DNA of 64,000 nt, taken from positions 62,001-126,000 of the forward strand of contig JAPWHR010000002.1 in assembly GCA_027214345.1 (NCBI GenBank), in the 5' to 3' direction. This DNA comes from Comamonadaceae bacterium G21597-S1. GTDB taxonomy: Bacteria; Pseudomonadota; Gammaproteobacteria; Burkholderiales; Burkholderiaceae_C. Below the pieces are notes generated by a model. The model did no database searches, was not told where the DNA came from, and saw only the letters and a list, made by a program, of their open reading frames with translations. This document shows, one piece after another, positions 52,718 through 62,603 of this stretch; position 1 is the first letter of the stretch; each line of letters opens with the position of its first letter. Both the position numbers and the translations under genes were made by a program.

Positions 52718-55700
52718 TCACTCGTAGACGATCACCGCCTGCCCCTGGTCCGCCTGGGCACGCCAATGGGCCAGTGCCGCGTCGGTGGGGAAGAACCGCA
52801 TCGACTCACCGAGCTGCAGTTCCGCACTGGCGCCGCCGGATTCGCCCTTGCGGGTCACCAGCAGGCGAATGCCCAGGCCACGCACCAGTTCGCCGTGTTC
52901 GGTCTGCTCGCTGCGCGCCGGGAACTCCTTGAGCAACCGCGCCACATCGGGTGGCCGGCCATTGACGGCCACGCGCAGGAACTTGCCGAAGCGACACCGA
53001 GCCTGGTCCAGGTCCCAGATCTGGTTGACGGTGAGCTGCATGCCACCGGTGAAGCGATCCGGCATCAGCTTGCCCATCACGATGATCAGCTGGTCGTCCT
53101 TGAGCAGGTCCTTGTGGGCATTGATCAAGGCCTCGTCGGCCCGCGACTCGATGACGCCGGACTTGTCGTCGAGCTTGAACAAGGCCAGCTTGCCGCGCTG
53201 GCCGTTGATGATGCGCAGGTCGTTGACGATGCCAGCCAGCAGTTGCGGCTCGCGGGTATCGATCAGGTCGTCGATCTGGCGCTTGGCGAAGCGGCGCACC
53301 TCCAGCGCGACCTCGTCGAACAAATGACCGGACAGGTAGAAACCGATGGCGGTCTTCTCCTGCGTGAGCTGCTCCTTCACGCCCCAGGGTGTGGCGGCCA
53401 CCAGGTCGGGCTCGCGCGCGCTCGATCCGTGGTCGTCCGGACCGCCCATGTCGAACAGGCCGCCCTGCAGGGCATTGGCCTCGGTGGTACTGGCGAAATC
53501 GAAGGCCAGGTCGATCGAGGCCACCAGCGAGGCGCGGTTGCGCTGCAAGGCATCGAACGCGCCGGCCTTGATCAGCGCCTCCAGGCAACGCTTGTTGAGC
53601 CGGGTTCGGTCGACACGCACGCAGAAGTCGAACAGGCTGGTGAAGGGCCCGCCCTCGGCGCGCGCGGCCACAATGGATTCGATCGCCTGCTGGCCCGTGC
53701 CCTTGATCGCGCCGAGTCCGTAACGAATCGTCTTGTCGTTGACCGGCTCGAAGCGGTACAGGCCCCGGTTCACGTCCGGCGGCTCGAACTCCATGCCCAG
53801 CTTGCGCGCGTCCTCGTAGAGCAGGCGCAGCTTGTCGGTGTTGTCCATCTCCACCGTCATGTTGGCGCAGAAGAACTCGGCCGTGTAATGCACCTTGAGC
53901 CAGGCCGTGTGATAGGCCAGCAGCGAATACGCGGCGGCGTGCGACTTGTTGAAGCCGTAGCCGGCGAACTTCTCCATCAGGTCGAAGACTTCGTCGGCCT
54001 TGGCCTGGTCGATGTTGTTTTTCGCCGCACCGTCGCGGAAGATCTGCCGGTGCTCGGCCATCTCCTCGGCCTTCTTCTTGCCCATGGCCCGGCGCAACAT
54101 GTCGGCGCCGCCGAGCGAATACCCGCCCAGGATCTGGGCGGTCTGCATCACCTGCTCCTGGTAGACCATGATGCCGTAGGTCTCGGACAACATCTCGGCG
54201 ACCATGGGGTGCGGATATTCGACGACCTCGCGGCCGTGCTTGCGCGCGACGAAGGACGGGATCAGGTCCATCGGGCCCGGCCGGTACAAGGCGTTGAGCG
54301 CGATCAGGTCTTCCAGCCGGGTCGGCTTGGCGTCGCGCAACATGCCCTGCATGCCGCGCGATTCGAACTGGAACACGGCCTCCGTGAGCCCGTCCGAGAA
54401 CAGCTTGTAGACCTTGGCATCGTCCAGCGGCAGGTTCTCGAACGCGAAGTTCTCCTGGCCCTTGTGGCGCTTGCGGATCAGCTCCTTGGCGATCTCCAGG
54501 ATGGTCAGCGTGGCCAGGCCCAGGAAGTCGAACTTGACCAGGCCGACCGCCTCCACGTCGTCCTTGTCGTATTGGCTGACCGCGGACTCGCTGCCGGGCT
54601 GCTGGTACAGCGGGCAGAAGTCGGTCAACTTGCCGGGCGCGATCAACACGCCGCCGGCATGCATGCCGACGTTGCGCGTCATGCCCTCGAGCTTCTGCGC
54701 CAGCGCCACCAGCGTGCGAACGTCCTCCTCCTTCTCGAGCCGCTCGGCCAGGATGGGTTCGGCCTTGATCGCGCCGTCGATCGTGATATGGGTTCCCGGC
54801 TTGTTCGGGATCAGCTTGCTGATGCCGTCGCAGAAGGTGTAGCTCATGTCCAGCACCCGCCCGACGTCGCGGATCGCCGCGCGCGCGGCCATGGTGCCGA
54901 AGGTGGCGATCTGGCTGACCGCCTCCTTGCCGTATTTCAGCTTCACATAGTCGATGACCCGGTCGCGGTTGGCCTGGCAGAAATCGATGTCGAAGTCGGG
55001 CATCGACACCCGCTCCGGGTTCAGGAAACGCTCGAACAGCAGGTTGTACTGCAGGGGATCGAGGTCGGTGATGCCCAGCGCATAGGCCACCAGCGAGCCG
55101 GCGCCCGAACCCCGTCCCGGGCCGACCGGGCAGCCGTTGTTCTTGGCCCAGTTGATGAAGTCGCCCACGATCAGGAAATAGCCGGGAAAACCCATCTTCA
55201 GGATGGTGGCCATCTCGAACTCGAGCCGCTCGACGTACCGCGGCATTTGTTTCTCGCGTTCGGCCGCGTCCGGGTACAGGTGGGCCATCCGCTGGCGCAA
55301 GCCCTCGTGCGACACATGGCGGAAATAGTCCTCGGGTGACAACTGCCGGCCGTCAACCAGCGGGATCGGGAAATCCGGCAACCTCGGCTTGCCCAGCACC
55401 AGCGTCAGGTTGCAGCGTCGCGCAATCTCGACCGTGTTGGCCAGCGCCGACGGCACATCGGCGAACAGCTCCTGCATCTGCTCGGTGGACTTGAAATACT
55501 GCTCGCGCGTGAAGCGGCGCACCCGGCGCGGATTGCCGAGCATCTCGCCATCGGCGATACACACGCGTGCCTCATGCGCCTCGTAGTCGTCGGGGGCGGT
55601 GAACTGCACCGGATGGGTCGCAACCACCGGCAGGTGCAGGCGTGCGGCCAGCTGCACCGCCGCGCTCACATGGCGACTGTCGTCCGCACGCCCGGCGCGC

Positions 55701-56203
55701 TGCAGTTCCAGGTACAGGCGGTGCGGGAACACCGCGGCCAGTTGCAGCGCCAGGTCGTGGGCGCGCGCCGCATCGTCCTGCAGCAAGGCCTGTCCGACGG
55801 CACCGGACTGGGCGCCGGACAAGGCGATCAGGCCTTCGGCCAGTTCCTGCAGCCAGGCCCACTTGACCACCGGCGAGGTCCGGCCGGTGTTCTGGGTGAA
55901 GGCCCGCGCCAGCAATTCGCACAGGTTCAGGTAACCCGTGTTGTTCTGCACCAGCACGATCATGCGGGACTGGGCCAGGGGGTCGGCGCCCAGCCCCTCG
56001 AGCACGATTTCGGCACCGATCAGTGGCTTGACGCCGGCGCTGCGTGCCGCCTTGTAGAACTTGATCGCGCCGAACAGGCTGTTCAGGTCGGTGATGGCCA
56101 GCGCCGGCTGGCCCGCCGCTGCGGCGGCGGCGATGCTGTCGTCGATCCGGTTGGTGCCGTCGACGACGGAGAATTCGGTGTGCAGGCGCAAATGGACAAA
56201 CAT
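52718..56203 (-). CDS. dnaE: DNA polymerase III subunit alpha
   Basis: This is the replicative polymerase catalytic subunit, 1161 residues, the same length as in E. coli (1160). The N-terminal PHP domain begins FVHLRLHTEFSVVDG. The polymerase active site includes GPGRGSGAGSLVAYALGIT and the catalytic aspartates in PDFDIDFCQANRDRVIDY. The little-finger/thumb block YQEQVMQTAQILGGYSLG and the C-terminal OB-fold region are present. Its start is 133 bp upstream of the divergent small membrane protein gene. It converges on tolA. Confidence 0.97.
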   Translation of the reverse strand: MFVHLRLHTEFSVVDGTNRIDDSIAAAAAAGQPALAITDLNSLFGAIKFYKAARSAGVKPLIGAEIVLEGLGADPLAQSRMIVLVQNNTGYLNLCELLARAFTQNTGRTSPVVKWAWLQELAEGLIALSGAQSGAVGQALLQDDAARAHDLALQLAAVFPHRLYLELQRAGRADDSRHVSAAVQLAARLHLPVVATHPVQFTAPDDYEAHEARVCIADGEMLGNPRRVRRFTREQYFKSTEQMQELFADVPSALANTVEIARRCNLTLVLGKPRLPDFPIPLVDGRQLSPEDYFRHVSHEGLRQRMAHLYPDAAEREKQMPRYVERLEFEMATILKMGFPGYFLIVGDFINWAKNNGCPVGPGRGSGAGSLVAYALGITDLDPLQYNLLFERFLNPERVSMPDFDIDFCQANRDRVIDYVKLKYGKEAVSQIATFGTMAARAAIRDVGRVLDMSYTFCDGISKLIPNKPGTHITIDGAIKAEPILAERLEKEEDVRTLVALAQKLEGMTRNVGMHAGGVLIAPGKLTDFCPLYQQPGSESAVSQYDKDDVEAVGLVKFDFLGLATLTILEIAKELIRKRHKGQENFAFENLPLDDAKVYKLFSDGLTEAVFQFESRGMQGMLRDAKPTRLEDLIALNALYRPGPMDLIPSFVARKHGREVVEYPHPMVAEMLSETYGIMVYQEQVMQTAQILGGYSLGGADMLRRAMGKKKAEEMAEHRQIFRDGAAKNNIDQAKADEVFDLMEKFAGYGFNKSHAAAYSLLAYHTAWLKVHYTAEFFCANMTVEMDNTDKLRLLYEDARKLGMEFEPPDVNRGLYRFEPVNDKTIRYGLGAIKGTGQQAIESIVAARAEGGPFTSLFDFCVRVDRTRLNKRCLEALIKAGAFDALQRNRASLVASIDLAFDFASTTEANALQGGLFDMGGPDDHGSSAREPDLVAATPWGVKEQLTQEKTAIGFYLSGHLFDEVALEVRRFAKRQIDDLIDTREPQLLAGIVNDLRIINGQRGKLALFKLDDKSGVIESRADEALINAHKDLLKDDQLIIVMGKLMPDRFTGGMQLTVNQIWDLDQARCRFGKFLRVAVNGRPPDVARLLKEFPARSEQTEHGELVRGLGIRLLVTRKGESGGASAELQLGESMRFFPTDAALAHWRAQADQGQAVIVYE

Positions 56204-56336
56204 GGATTCATTGTAGGTTTCGTCGTCGCGCCGGACAGGGTGGCAACGGCATCACCCCCACCCCGGGCACGGTGCGCCACAATACCCGGTTGCCGGCGCG
56301 GCGCACCGCGCCTTCCATTCGCCCAAGACCTTATCC

Positions 56337-56819
56337 GTGACACCCTGGGAAACCCACAACAACAGCCGCCAGCAGACCGTGCTGTCGATCGTCTGCCTGG
56401 CCGTCGGCCTGGGGCTGGTCGCGTTCCTGCATGACGCCGGACCCGGCAACTCCAATGCCCAGGCCGGCTTCTGGTTCGGCGGGGTGCTGTTGCTGATCGG
56501 CATGGCCACACTGGCGGCAAACGCGCACCAGCGCATCGTGGTGGACCCGCAATTGCGCGAGATACGCATCGAAACCCGGCGCCTGCTGGGCCGGCAGTCG
56601 CGACGCATCGCGTTCGACGAGGTGCAGGACGTGCAGGTGGCATACCTTCAGACCCGTTCACAACATGCGATCCGCTATTTCCTGCAACTGCAGCTCGCTG
56701 GCGGCGAAACCTACGCCCTGTTCGCACCCGAACGGGTGTATGCCGGCGCCTCCGACCCGGCTGTCGTCGCCGAATGGCGCTCCCGGCTCAATGCCTGGCT
56801 GAAGCCGCCCGCCCGCTGA
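56337..56819 (+). CDS. Membrane protein of unknown function with two transmembrane helices
   Basis: This 160-residue protein has two hydrophobic helices (TVLSIVCLAVGLGLVAFL and FWFGGVLLLIGMATLAANA) followed by a soluble part that looks beta-rich (IVVDPQLREIRIETRRLLGR, IAFDEVQDVQVAYLQTR). This layout resembles bacterial PH-like membrane proteins, but I cannot name the family. The start is GTG at 56337 without a clear ribosome binding site, so the exact start is uncertain. Its stop is 3 bp from that of the convergent flavodoxin-like gene. Confidence 0.75.
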   Translation: MTPWETHNNSRQQTVLSIVCLAVGLGLVAFLHDAGPGNSNAQAGFWFGGVLLLIGMATLAANAHQRIVVDPQLREIRIETRRLLGRQSRRIAFDEVQDVQVAYLQTRSQHAIRYFLQLQLAGGETYALFAPERVYAGASDPAVVAEWRSRLNAWLKPPAR

Positions 56820-56822
56820 TCG

Positions 56823-57377
56823 TCAGTGCGTCAGGCGCGCGACCTGCTGCGCGATGCGCTCGCCAAACAGGCGCGCGGTCTCCAGGTCGCCGCCGGACAT
56901 GTCGGCGGCGCTGCCGTCGGACGGCGACTGCGCCATGGCACCGCTGTACGACACCAGGTTGTTGACGTCGCCCCGGGTGGTCGCCTTGGTGTTGGATGGC
57001 ATCAAGCCCTGGCTGACCCACAACATGCCGTGCTGCATCGCCAGCGTGAACAAGGTGTACAGGGTCGAGAGCTTGTCGCCACTGAGACCGGCACTGTTGG
57101 TGAAACCCGCGGCCAGCTTGTCCTTCCAGGCCTGTACATACCAGGGCTTGCTCGATGCGTCGGCGAACTTCTTGAACTGCCAGCTGACGTTGCCCATGTA
57201 GGTCGGCGAGCCGAAGACGATGGCACGCGCCTGGGCCAGCAGGTCCCAGCCGCCTTCGGGCAGGTTGCCGTCGGCATCGATCTCCAGCAGTTCGGCATCG
57301 GCACCGTCGGCCACGGCCTGCGCCATGCGCAGGGTATGCCCGTATCCGGAATGAAAAACAACGACGACATCGCTCAT
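56823..57377 (-). CDS. Flavodoxin-fold NAD(P)H:quinone oxidoreductase-like protein
   Basis: This 184-residue protein has the flavodoxin fold. The FMN phosphate loop is HSGYGHTLRMAQAV, and the later FMN-binding blocks are FGSPTYMGNVSWQFKKF and TNSAGLSGDKLSTL. It resembles WrbA and other flavodoxin-like quinone reductases that make two-electron reductions and so limit oxidative stress. AAGGGAT lies upstream of the ATG at 57377. It follows doxX by 73 bp on the same strand in a group with pirin. Confidence 0.9.
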   Translation of the reverse strand: MSDVVVVFHSGYGHTLRMAQAVADGADAELLEIDADGNLPEGGWDLLAQARAIVFGSPTYMGNVSWQFKKFADASSKPWYVQAWKDKLAAGFTNSAGLSGDKLSTLYTLFTLAMQHGMLWVSQGLMPSNTKATTRGDVNNLVSYSGAMAQSPSDGSAADMSGGDLETARLFGERIAQQVARLTH

Positions 57378-57450
57378 GCCACTGATCCCTTCTGCTTCTA
57401 TCCGTACAACGGCCGCCGGCACACGCGCGCGCCGGCGGCCAACCCGTGGA

Positions 57451-57864
57451 TCAGGCCGCGGCGCGACGCGCGTCGATGCTCAGCGCGCCGGCACCAAACG
57501 CCGCCAGCACCAGCAAGCCGCCGACGACAGCGATATTCTTGAAGAACATCAACTGCTGCATCATGACCTGCTCAGCTGGCATGGCCCAGAAATTGTGGAA
57601 CCCCAGCGTGGCCACCAGCGTGAACACCGCCAGCACCAGCGCCGCCCAGCGCGTGCCCCAGCCCAGGATCAGGGCGATGGGCGCCAGGATCTCCACCGCG
57701 ATCGCAACCACGGCCGCCAGTTGCGGCATCGGCAGTCCGGCCGATGCGATGTAGCCGACCGTGCCCTCGAAACCACCGATCTTGCTCAGCCCGGCGGGCA
57801 GGAACAGGGCGGCCAGCAGCAGACGGCCGATGAGGCTCAGGGGGGATTGCAATGCGTTGAACAT
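57451..57864 (-). CDS. DoxX family membrane protein
   Basis: This 137-residue protein has four hydrophobic helices and the DoxX family pattern: IGRLLLAALFLPAGLSKIGG, then ILAPIALILGWGTRWAAL and FHNFWAM. DoxX-type proteins are linked to quinone or thiol redox stress; their exact reaction is not settled. AAGGAG precedes the ATG by 6 bases. It lies between the flavodoxin-like reductase and pirin, a set often found together and often next to a LysR regulator. Confidence 0.92.
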   Translation of the reverse strand: MFNALQSPLSLIGRLLLAALFLPAGLSKIGGFEGTVGYIASAGLPMPQLAAVVAIAVEILAPIALILGWGTRWAALVLAVFTLVATLGFHNFWAMPAEQVMMQQLMFFKNIAVVGGLLVLAAFGAGALSIDARRAAA

Positions 57865-57929
57865 GAAGGACTCCTTGTTGAAAAAAAGTATGAAATATAA
57901 CGATGAACCATGACCGAGTCGGCCGCGAC

Positions 57930-58631
57930 TCAGGGCGCCAGGTCGAACACCAGCACTTCCGCATCCGCGCCATCGCTCAGCGTGAGACGGCTTTCGCCCT
58001 GCACCCGCAATGCGTCGCCCGCCTGCAGCACCTGGCCGTTCACCGTGAGGCGGCCGCGCACCAGGTGCACGTAGGCCTTGCGCGCGGCATCGAGCGCCAG
58101 TTCCGCCGACTCGCCGGCATCGAACAACCCGGCATACAGCGCTGCGTCCGCATGCATGGACACCGAACCTTCGGCGCCATCCTTCGACGCCACCAGGCGC
58201 AGACGGCCGCGCTTGTCGGCATCGGCGAACGACTTCTGCGCATAACCCGGCGCGACCCCGGCCTCGTCCGGTTCGATCCAGATCTGCAGGAAGTGGGTGG
58301 TGTCGTTGGGCGCATGGTTGAACTCGCTGTGCCGCACACCGGTGCCGGCGCTCATACGCTGCACGTCGCCCGGCGGGATCGCCTTGACGTTGCCCAGCGT
58401 GTCCTTGTGCGCCAGCGATCCGCTGAGCACATAGCTGATGATTTCCATGTCGCGATGGCCATGGGTACCGAATCCCGTGCCCGGCGCGATCCGGTCCTCG
58501 TTGATCACCCGCAGGTTGCCCCAGCCCATGTAGCGGGCATCGTGGTAGCCCGCGAACGAGAAGCTGTGACGCGACTGCAACCAGCCGTGGTCGGCCAGGC
58601 CCCGATCGTCCGATTTGCGTAGTTCCAGCAT
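57930..58631 (-). CDS. Pirin family protein
   Basis: This 233-residue bicupin protein of the pirin family has the metal-binding cupin motif HGHRDMEIISYVLSG, followed by KDTLGN, GTGVRHSEFNHAP and a second, degenerate cupin domain. Bacterial pirins (for example YhhW) have quercetinase activity in vitro or act as redox regulators. AGGGG lies 7 bases before the ATG at 58631. It is divergent from a LysR regulator with a LysR-type box between them. Confidence 0.93.
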   Translation of the reverse strand: MLELRKSDDRGLADHGWLQSRHSFSFAGYHDARYMGWGNLRVINEDRIAPGTGFGTHGHRDMEIISYVLSGSLAHKDTLGNVKAIPPGDVQRMSAGTGVRHSEFNHAPNDTTHFLQIWIEPDEAGVAPGYAQKSFADADKRGRLRLVASKDGAEGSVSMHADAALYAGLFDAGESAELALDAARKAYVHLVRGRLTVNGQVLQAGDALRVQGESRLTLSDGADAEVLVFDLAP

Positions 58632-58728
58632 GATGTTCCCCTGTTCGGGATCACACGACGGGTGATCCGACAGGACGAATTGTGGGACGCATCGGTCGCG
58701 CGATGGTTCGTGCCGATTGATGGCATCA

Positions 58729-58743
58729 TTCAAAAATTCTGAA
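58729..58743. promoter_or_regulatory. LysR-type box between pirin and the LysR gene
   Basis: TTCA (58729-58732) and TGAA (58740-58743) form a dyad around 7 bases; the inner TCA...TGA gives the T-N11-A pattern that LysR regulators bind. It ends 14 bp before the LysR start codon and is AT-rich against a GC-rich background. Confidence 0.55.
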
Positions 58744-58757
58744 CAGACGAAACCACC

Positions 58758-59696
58758 ATGCCGGAAACCCGCGACGTGCTGACACCCGACAGCCTGGCCA
58801 TGCTGCAAACCATCGCACGGACCGGCAGTTTCGCCGCCGCCGCGCGCGACATGGGCCTGGTTCCCAGTGCCCTGACCTACCGCGTTCGCCTGATCGAGGA
58901 GGCACTCGATGTATTGCTGTTCGACCGGCGCAGCCGCAATGCCCGCCCTACACCGGCCGGCCAGGAACTGATGCGCGAAGGCGGGCGACTGCTGGACGAG
59001 ATCGAGGCCATGGCCAACCGGGTCAAGCGGGTCGCCACCGGCTGGGAGACGCAGTTCACCATCGCCGTCGACGGTGTCGTCTCCAAGCCGACGATGATGG
59101 AACTGTGCGATGCCTTCCTCGCACTGGCGCCACCGACCCGGTTGCGGCTGCGCGACGAAATCCTGTCCGGGGTGATCGAGGCGGTCAACGCCGGGCAGGC
59201 CGACCTGGCCATCGGCACGCCCGAGCCGGCCAACAACCGCGACGTGCATGGCAAGGTGCTGGGCGACATGGCCTTCGTGTTCGCCGTGGCACCGCACCAT
59301 CCGATCGCCAGCGCACCGGAGCCCCTGTCCGACGGCATGTTGCGCGAGCACCGGGTCGTGGCCGTGGCCGATTCCCGCCAGCGCGGCACCGGCATGAGCG
59401 TGGGCCTGCTCGGCGGCCAGGACGTGTTCACCGTGCCGACCATGCTGGCCAAACTGGACGCCCATCTGCGCGGCATGGGCATCGGTTTCCTGCCCGAGCC
59501 GATGGCCCGCCCCTACATCGACACCGGCCGCCTGGTGGCCAAGGCTACCGAGCGGGGCATTCGCACCGGCCGGCTGCATTACGCATGGCGCAGCACCGCG
59601 CCGTCTCCCCCGGGACGGGCATTGCAATGGTGGCTGGCGCAACTGGACAACGCGACCACGCGCCGCGCCCTGCTCGACCGCCATGCCAGCGCATGA
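58758..59696 (+). CDS. LysR family transcriptional regulator
   Basis: This 312-residue LysR-type regulator has an N-terminal helix-turn-helix (LQTIARTGSFAAAARDMGL, then VPSALTYRVRLIEEALDVLL) and the effector domain (FTIAVDGVVSKPTMMELCDA, GQADLAIGTPEP). It resembles the YhaJ/DhaR-like regulators found beside pirin and DoxX genes. It is divergent from the pirin-doxX-flavodoxin group and probably controls it, perhaps in response to quinones or other aromatic electrophiles. The effector is not known from sequence. Confidence 0.93.
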   Translation: MPETRDVLTPDSLAMLQTIARTGSFAAAARDMGLVPSALTYRVRLIEEALDVLLFDRRSRNARPTPAGQELMREGGRLLDEIEAMANRVKRVATGWETQFTIAVDGVVSKPTMMELCDAFLALAPPTRLRLRDEILSGVIEAVNAGQADLAIGTPEPANNRDVHGKVLGDMAFVFAVAPHHPIASAPEPLSDGMLREHRVVAVADSRQRGTGMSVGLLGGQDVFTVPTMLAKLDAHLRGMGIGFLPEPMARPYIDTGRLVAKATERGIRTGRLHYAWRSTAPSPPGRALQWWLAQLDNATTRRALLDRHASA

Positions 59697-59757
59697 ACGC
59701 CGCCGCGGCCGCCATGCGGGCGTGTACAGTGCAGGCAACAACCTCGGAGAACCCACC

Positions 59758-60813
59758 ATGACCCAGTCCCGCCACATCGCCGTCATCGGTGCCGGCATTG
59801 CAGGCCTGGCCTGTGCGCGCACCCTGGCGCAGGCCGGACACGCGGTGACCGTGTTCGAGAAAAGCTGGCGTCCCGGTGGCCGCATGGCCACACGGGCCAG
59901 CCCGTTTGGCGGCTTCGACCACGGTGCGCAATATTTCACCGTTCGCGACGACCGCTTCGCGCTGGCGCTGCAGACCGTGCCCGGCCTGTGCAAGCCCTGG
60001 AGCGCCAACACCGTACGGGTGCTCGACCCGCTGGGTCGGACGGTCGCAGCCGGCCTGCCGGCACGCGAGCCCCATTGGGTCGCGACCCCGGGCATGAACG
60101 ACCTGCCGGTGCAGTGGGCTCGCCCGCTGAGCGCCAGCGGCGCGATTCGCAGCCAGACCCGGGTCACCCGGATCGAACGCGCGGGTCGTTCAGCCAGGCC
60201 ATGGAAGCTGCATACCGTCGGGCCGGACCTGGACGGGCAGCACGAACGCCATACCTTCACCGGTTTCCATGCCGTGGTGCTGGCCATTCCCGCGTGGCAG
60301 GCGCGCGAACTGCTGCAGAACTCCGAATGTGCGCCGGCCTGGAGCGACCGGATCGAGGCGGTGCGGGTCGCCCCGTGCTGGACGCTGATGCTCGCGTTCC
60401 CGCAGGCCATGCAACCGGGACTGAATGCGCTCGGGCCGCAGTGGAACGCGGCGCGCAGCACGCACCACCGCATCGCCTGGCTGGCGCGCGAGTCCTCCAA
60501 GCCTGGCCGCGCACCGGTGGAACGCTGGACGGTGCAGGCCAGTGCCGAATGGTCGCTCGAACACCTGCAGGACGATCCGGCCCGGGTCCAGGCCAAGCTG
60601 CAGCGGGCATTTTCCGAGGTGACCGGCATCCGGGCCGAGCCGGCCCATGTCGACGTGCATCGCTGGTTGTTCGCCAAGACCTTGCAGCCGCTGGGCGAAA
60701 GCCATCTGTGGAATGGCGACGCCGGCCTGGGGGTCTGCGGCGACTGGTGCATCGGGCACCGGGTCGAGGACGCCTTCGTGTCCGGCCTGGAACTCGCGCT
60801 GGCCGCGGCCTGA
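59758..60813 (+). CDS. FAD-dependent oxidoreductase, renalase/amine oxidase-like
   Basis: This 351-residue flavoprotein has the N-terminal FAD-binding motif [19 protein letters not shown] with the acidic residue in [17 protein letters not shown], and later [12 protein letters not shown]. The C-terminal [18 protein letters not shown] closes the FAD site. It belongs to the family that includes renalase and bacterial NAD(P)-binding amine oxidase-like proteins. The substrate is unknown. I chose the ATG at 59758, directly before the Rossmann fold. gluQ follows on the same strand. Confidence 0.88.
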   Translation: MTQSRHIAVIGAGIAGLACARTLAQAGHAVTVFEKSWRPGGRMATRASPFGGFDHGAQYFTVRDDRFALALQTVPGLCKPWSANTVRVLDPLGRTVAAGLPAREPHWVATPGMNDLPVQWARPLSASGAIRSQTRVTRIERAGRSARPWKLHTVGPDLDGQHERHTFTGFHAVVLAIPAWQARELLQNSECAPAWSDRIEAVRVAPCWTLMLAFPQAMQPGLNALGPQWNAARSTHHRIAWLARESSKPGRAPVERWTVQASAEWSLEHLQDDPARVQAKLQRAFSEVTGIRAEPAHVDVHRWLFAKTLQPLGESHLWNGDAGLGVCGDWCIGHRVEDAFVSGLELALAAA

Positions 60814-60835
60814 CGCCGCGTCGGGGGTTGCGGGG

Positions 60836-61783
60836 GTGCGTGCCGGCTCCGGCTACATCGGCCGTTTCGCGCCATCGCCGACCGGCCCCTTGCATGCCGG
60901 CTCGCTGGTCGCGGCGCTGGCCAGTTGGCTCGACGCGCGAGCCTGGAACCACGGGGCCGGCGGCCGCTGGCTGGTGCGCATCGAGGACATCGACACCCCC
61001 CGCTGCATCGCCGGTGCGGCCGAGACCATCCTGCGCCAGCTGGCCGATTGCGGCTTGCGGCCCGACGAACCGCCTTTATGGCAGTCGCACCGGCTGCAGC
61101 GGTATGCCCGGGCGCGCGACCGTTTGATCGCCAACGGCCTGGCCTACCCCTGCGGCTGCTCGCGCAAGGACATCGACCAGGCCTTGCGGGCACGCGGCAT
61201 CATGCGCCAACGCCACCAGGAACGTGTCTATCCGGGCACCTGCCGCAACGGCCTGCATGGCAAGACCGCTGTCGCCTGGCGCCTGCGTACCGACAACGTG
61301 CCCGATGCGGCCCCTGCGGCGCGGCCGGACCTGTCGGTCCGCGGCTCCCTGGTGCATTGGTCCGACCGCCGGCTGGGTCCCCAGTGCCAGGACGTCGCCT
61401 CGGCCGTCGGCGACTTCGTGCTGCAACGCGCCGACGGGCCGTTCGCCTACCAGCTGGCCGTCGTCGTGGACGACGCCGAACAGGGAGTCAGCCATGTCGT
61501 GCGGGGTGCCGACCTGGTCGACAACACGGCACGCCAGATCGTGCTGCAGCAGCTGCTGCACCTGCCCACGCCGCGGTACCTGCACACACCGCTGGTGCTG
61601 GCCGCCGACGGCCAGAAGCTGTCGAAGCAGAACGGCGCGACCGCCCTCGATACGCGCGATCCGCTGGCCGCGCTGAACCCGTCCGCGCGCACGCTGGGCC
61701 TGCCGGGCCACACCGGCCCGCTGGCCGACGCGCTGGCGGCGTGGATCGGCGCGTGGCGCGATCTCTACAATCCAGGCCCGTGA
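60836..61783 (+). CDS. gluQ: Glutamyl-Q tRNA(Asp) synthetase
   Basis: GluQ-RS activates glutamate without tRNA-Glu and attaches it to queuosine-34 of tRNA-Asp. The 315-residue protein is a GluRS catalytic-domain paralogue: the HIGH region reads [14 protein letters not shown], the signature KLSKQNG stands for KMSKS, and [10 protein letters not shown] with YPGTC forms the zinc site. It lacks the anticodon-binding domain, as expected. No ATG precedes the conserved start, so the GTG at 60836 is used. The stop overlaps the GTG start of trmB. Confidence 0.93.
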   Translation: MRAGSGYIGRFAPSPTGPLHAGSLVAALASWLDARAWNHGAGGRWLVRIEDIDTPRCIAGAAETILRQLADCGLRPDEPPLWQSHRLQRYARARDRLIANGLAYPCGCSRKDIDQALRARGIMRQRHQERVYPGTCRNGLHGKTAVAWRLRTDNVPDAAPAARPDLSVRGSLVHWSDRRLGPQCQDVASAVGDFVLQRADGPFAYQLAVVVDDAEQGVSHVVRGADLVDNTARQIVLQQLLHLPTPRYLHTPLVLAADGQKLSKQNGATALDTRDPLAALNPSARTLGLPGHTGPLADALAAWIGAWRDLYNPGP

Positions 61784-62586
61784 CCGCCTCCTCCGATTCC
61801 CCCCGCATGCCCGACCCGATCCGCGGGTCCGCACCCGCCAACGTCGCCCATCCCAAGGCGATCCGCAGCTTCGTGCGCCGCGCCGGACGCACCACCGTCG
61901 GCCAGACGCGTGCCTTGCACGAACTCGGCCCGCGTTTCCTGGTGCCTTACGAAGACGGGCTGGACACGCTGGCCGGCATCTATCCGCAGCTGGCCAACGG
62001 GGTCGGCGACACGCCGGCGGGGCGACCGCTGGTGCTGGAGATCGGCTTCGGCATGGGCGAGGCCAGCGCACAGATCGCCGCAACGCTGCCCGGAACCGAC
62101 TTCCTGTGCTGCGAAGTGCACGAGCCGGGTGTCGGTGCCCTGCTCAAGCGCATCGGCGAACAAGGCCTGACCAACATCCGCATCCTGGCCCACGACGCGG
62201 TCGAGGTGCTCGACCACATGCTGCCGCCATGGGATGCCGCGCAACCCCAGCGCGGCCTGGACGGTGTGCATATCTTCTTTCCAGACCCCTGGCACAAGAA
62301 ACGCCACCACAAGCGCCGACTGATCCAGGGCCCGCTGATCCACCGGCTGGCCGAGCGGCTCAAACCCGGCGGCTACCTGCATTGCGCCACCGACTGGCAG
62401 CCGTATGCCCAGCAGATCCTGCAGGTGTTGTCGGCCGAGGAACGGCTGGTCAACCGGCAACGCGACAGCCACCCGGAGCTGCAGGGTTACGCGCCGCGGC
62501 CCGGGTACCGCCCCTTGACCAAGTTCGAACAACGCGGCGTGCGGCTTGGCCACGGGGTGTGGGACATCGTGTTCCACCGCGCCTGA
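61780..62586 (+). CDS. trmB: tRNA (guanine-N7-)-methyltransferase
   Basis: TrmB methylates G46 of tRNA using S-adenosylmethionine. The protein has the SAM-binding block [16 protein letters not shown], then [18 protein letters not shown] and the catalytic signature [19 protein letters not shown], followed by TKFEQRG near the end. A GTG start at 61780 (268 residues) overlaps the gluQ stop and is used here; an ATG at 61807 (259 residues) is also possible. Coupling with gluQ puts two tRNA-modification genes together. Confidence 0.94.
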   Translation: MTASSDSPRMPDPIRGSAPANVAHPKAIRSFVRRAGRTTVGQTRALHELGPRFLVPYEDGLDTLAGIYPQLANGVGDTPAGRPLVLEIGFGMGEASAQIAATLPGTDFLCCEVHEPGVGALLKRIGEQGLTNIRILAHDAVEVLDHMLPPWDAAQPQRGLDGVHIFFPDPWHKKRHHKRRLIQGPLIHRLAERLKPGGYLHCATDWQPYAQQILQVLSAEERLVNRQRDSHPELQGYAPRPGYRPLTKFEQRGVRLGHGVWDIVFHRA

Positions 62587-62603
62587 CCGGCGGGCCGACC
62601 TCC

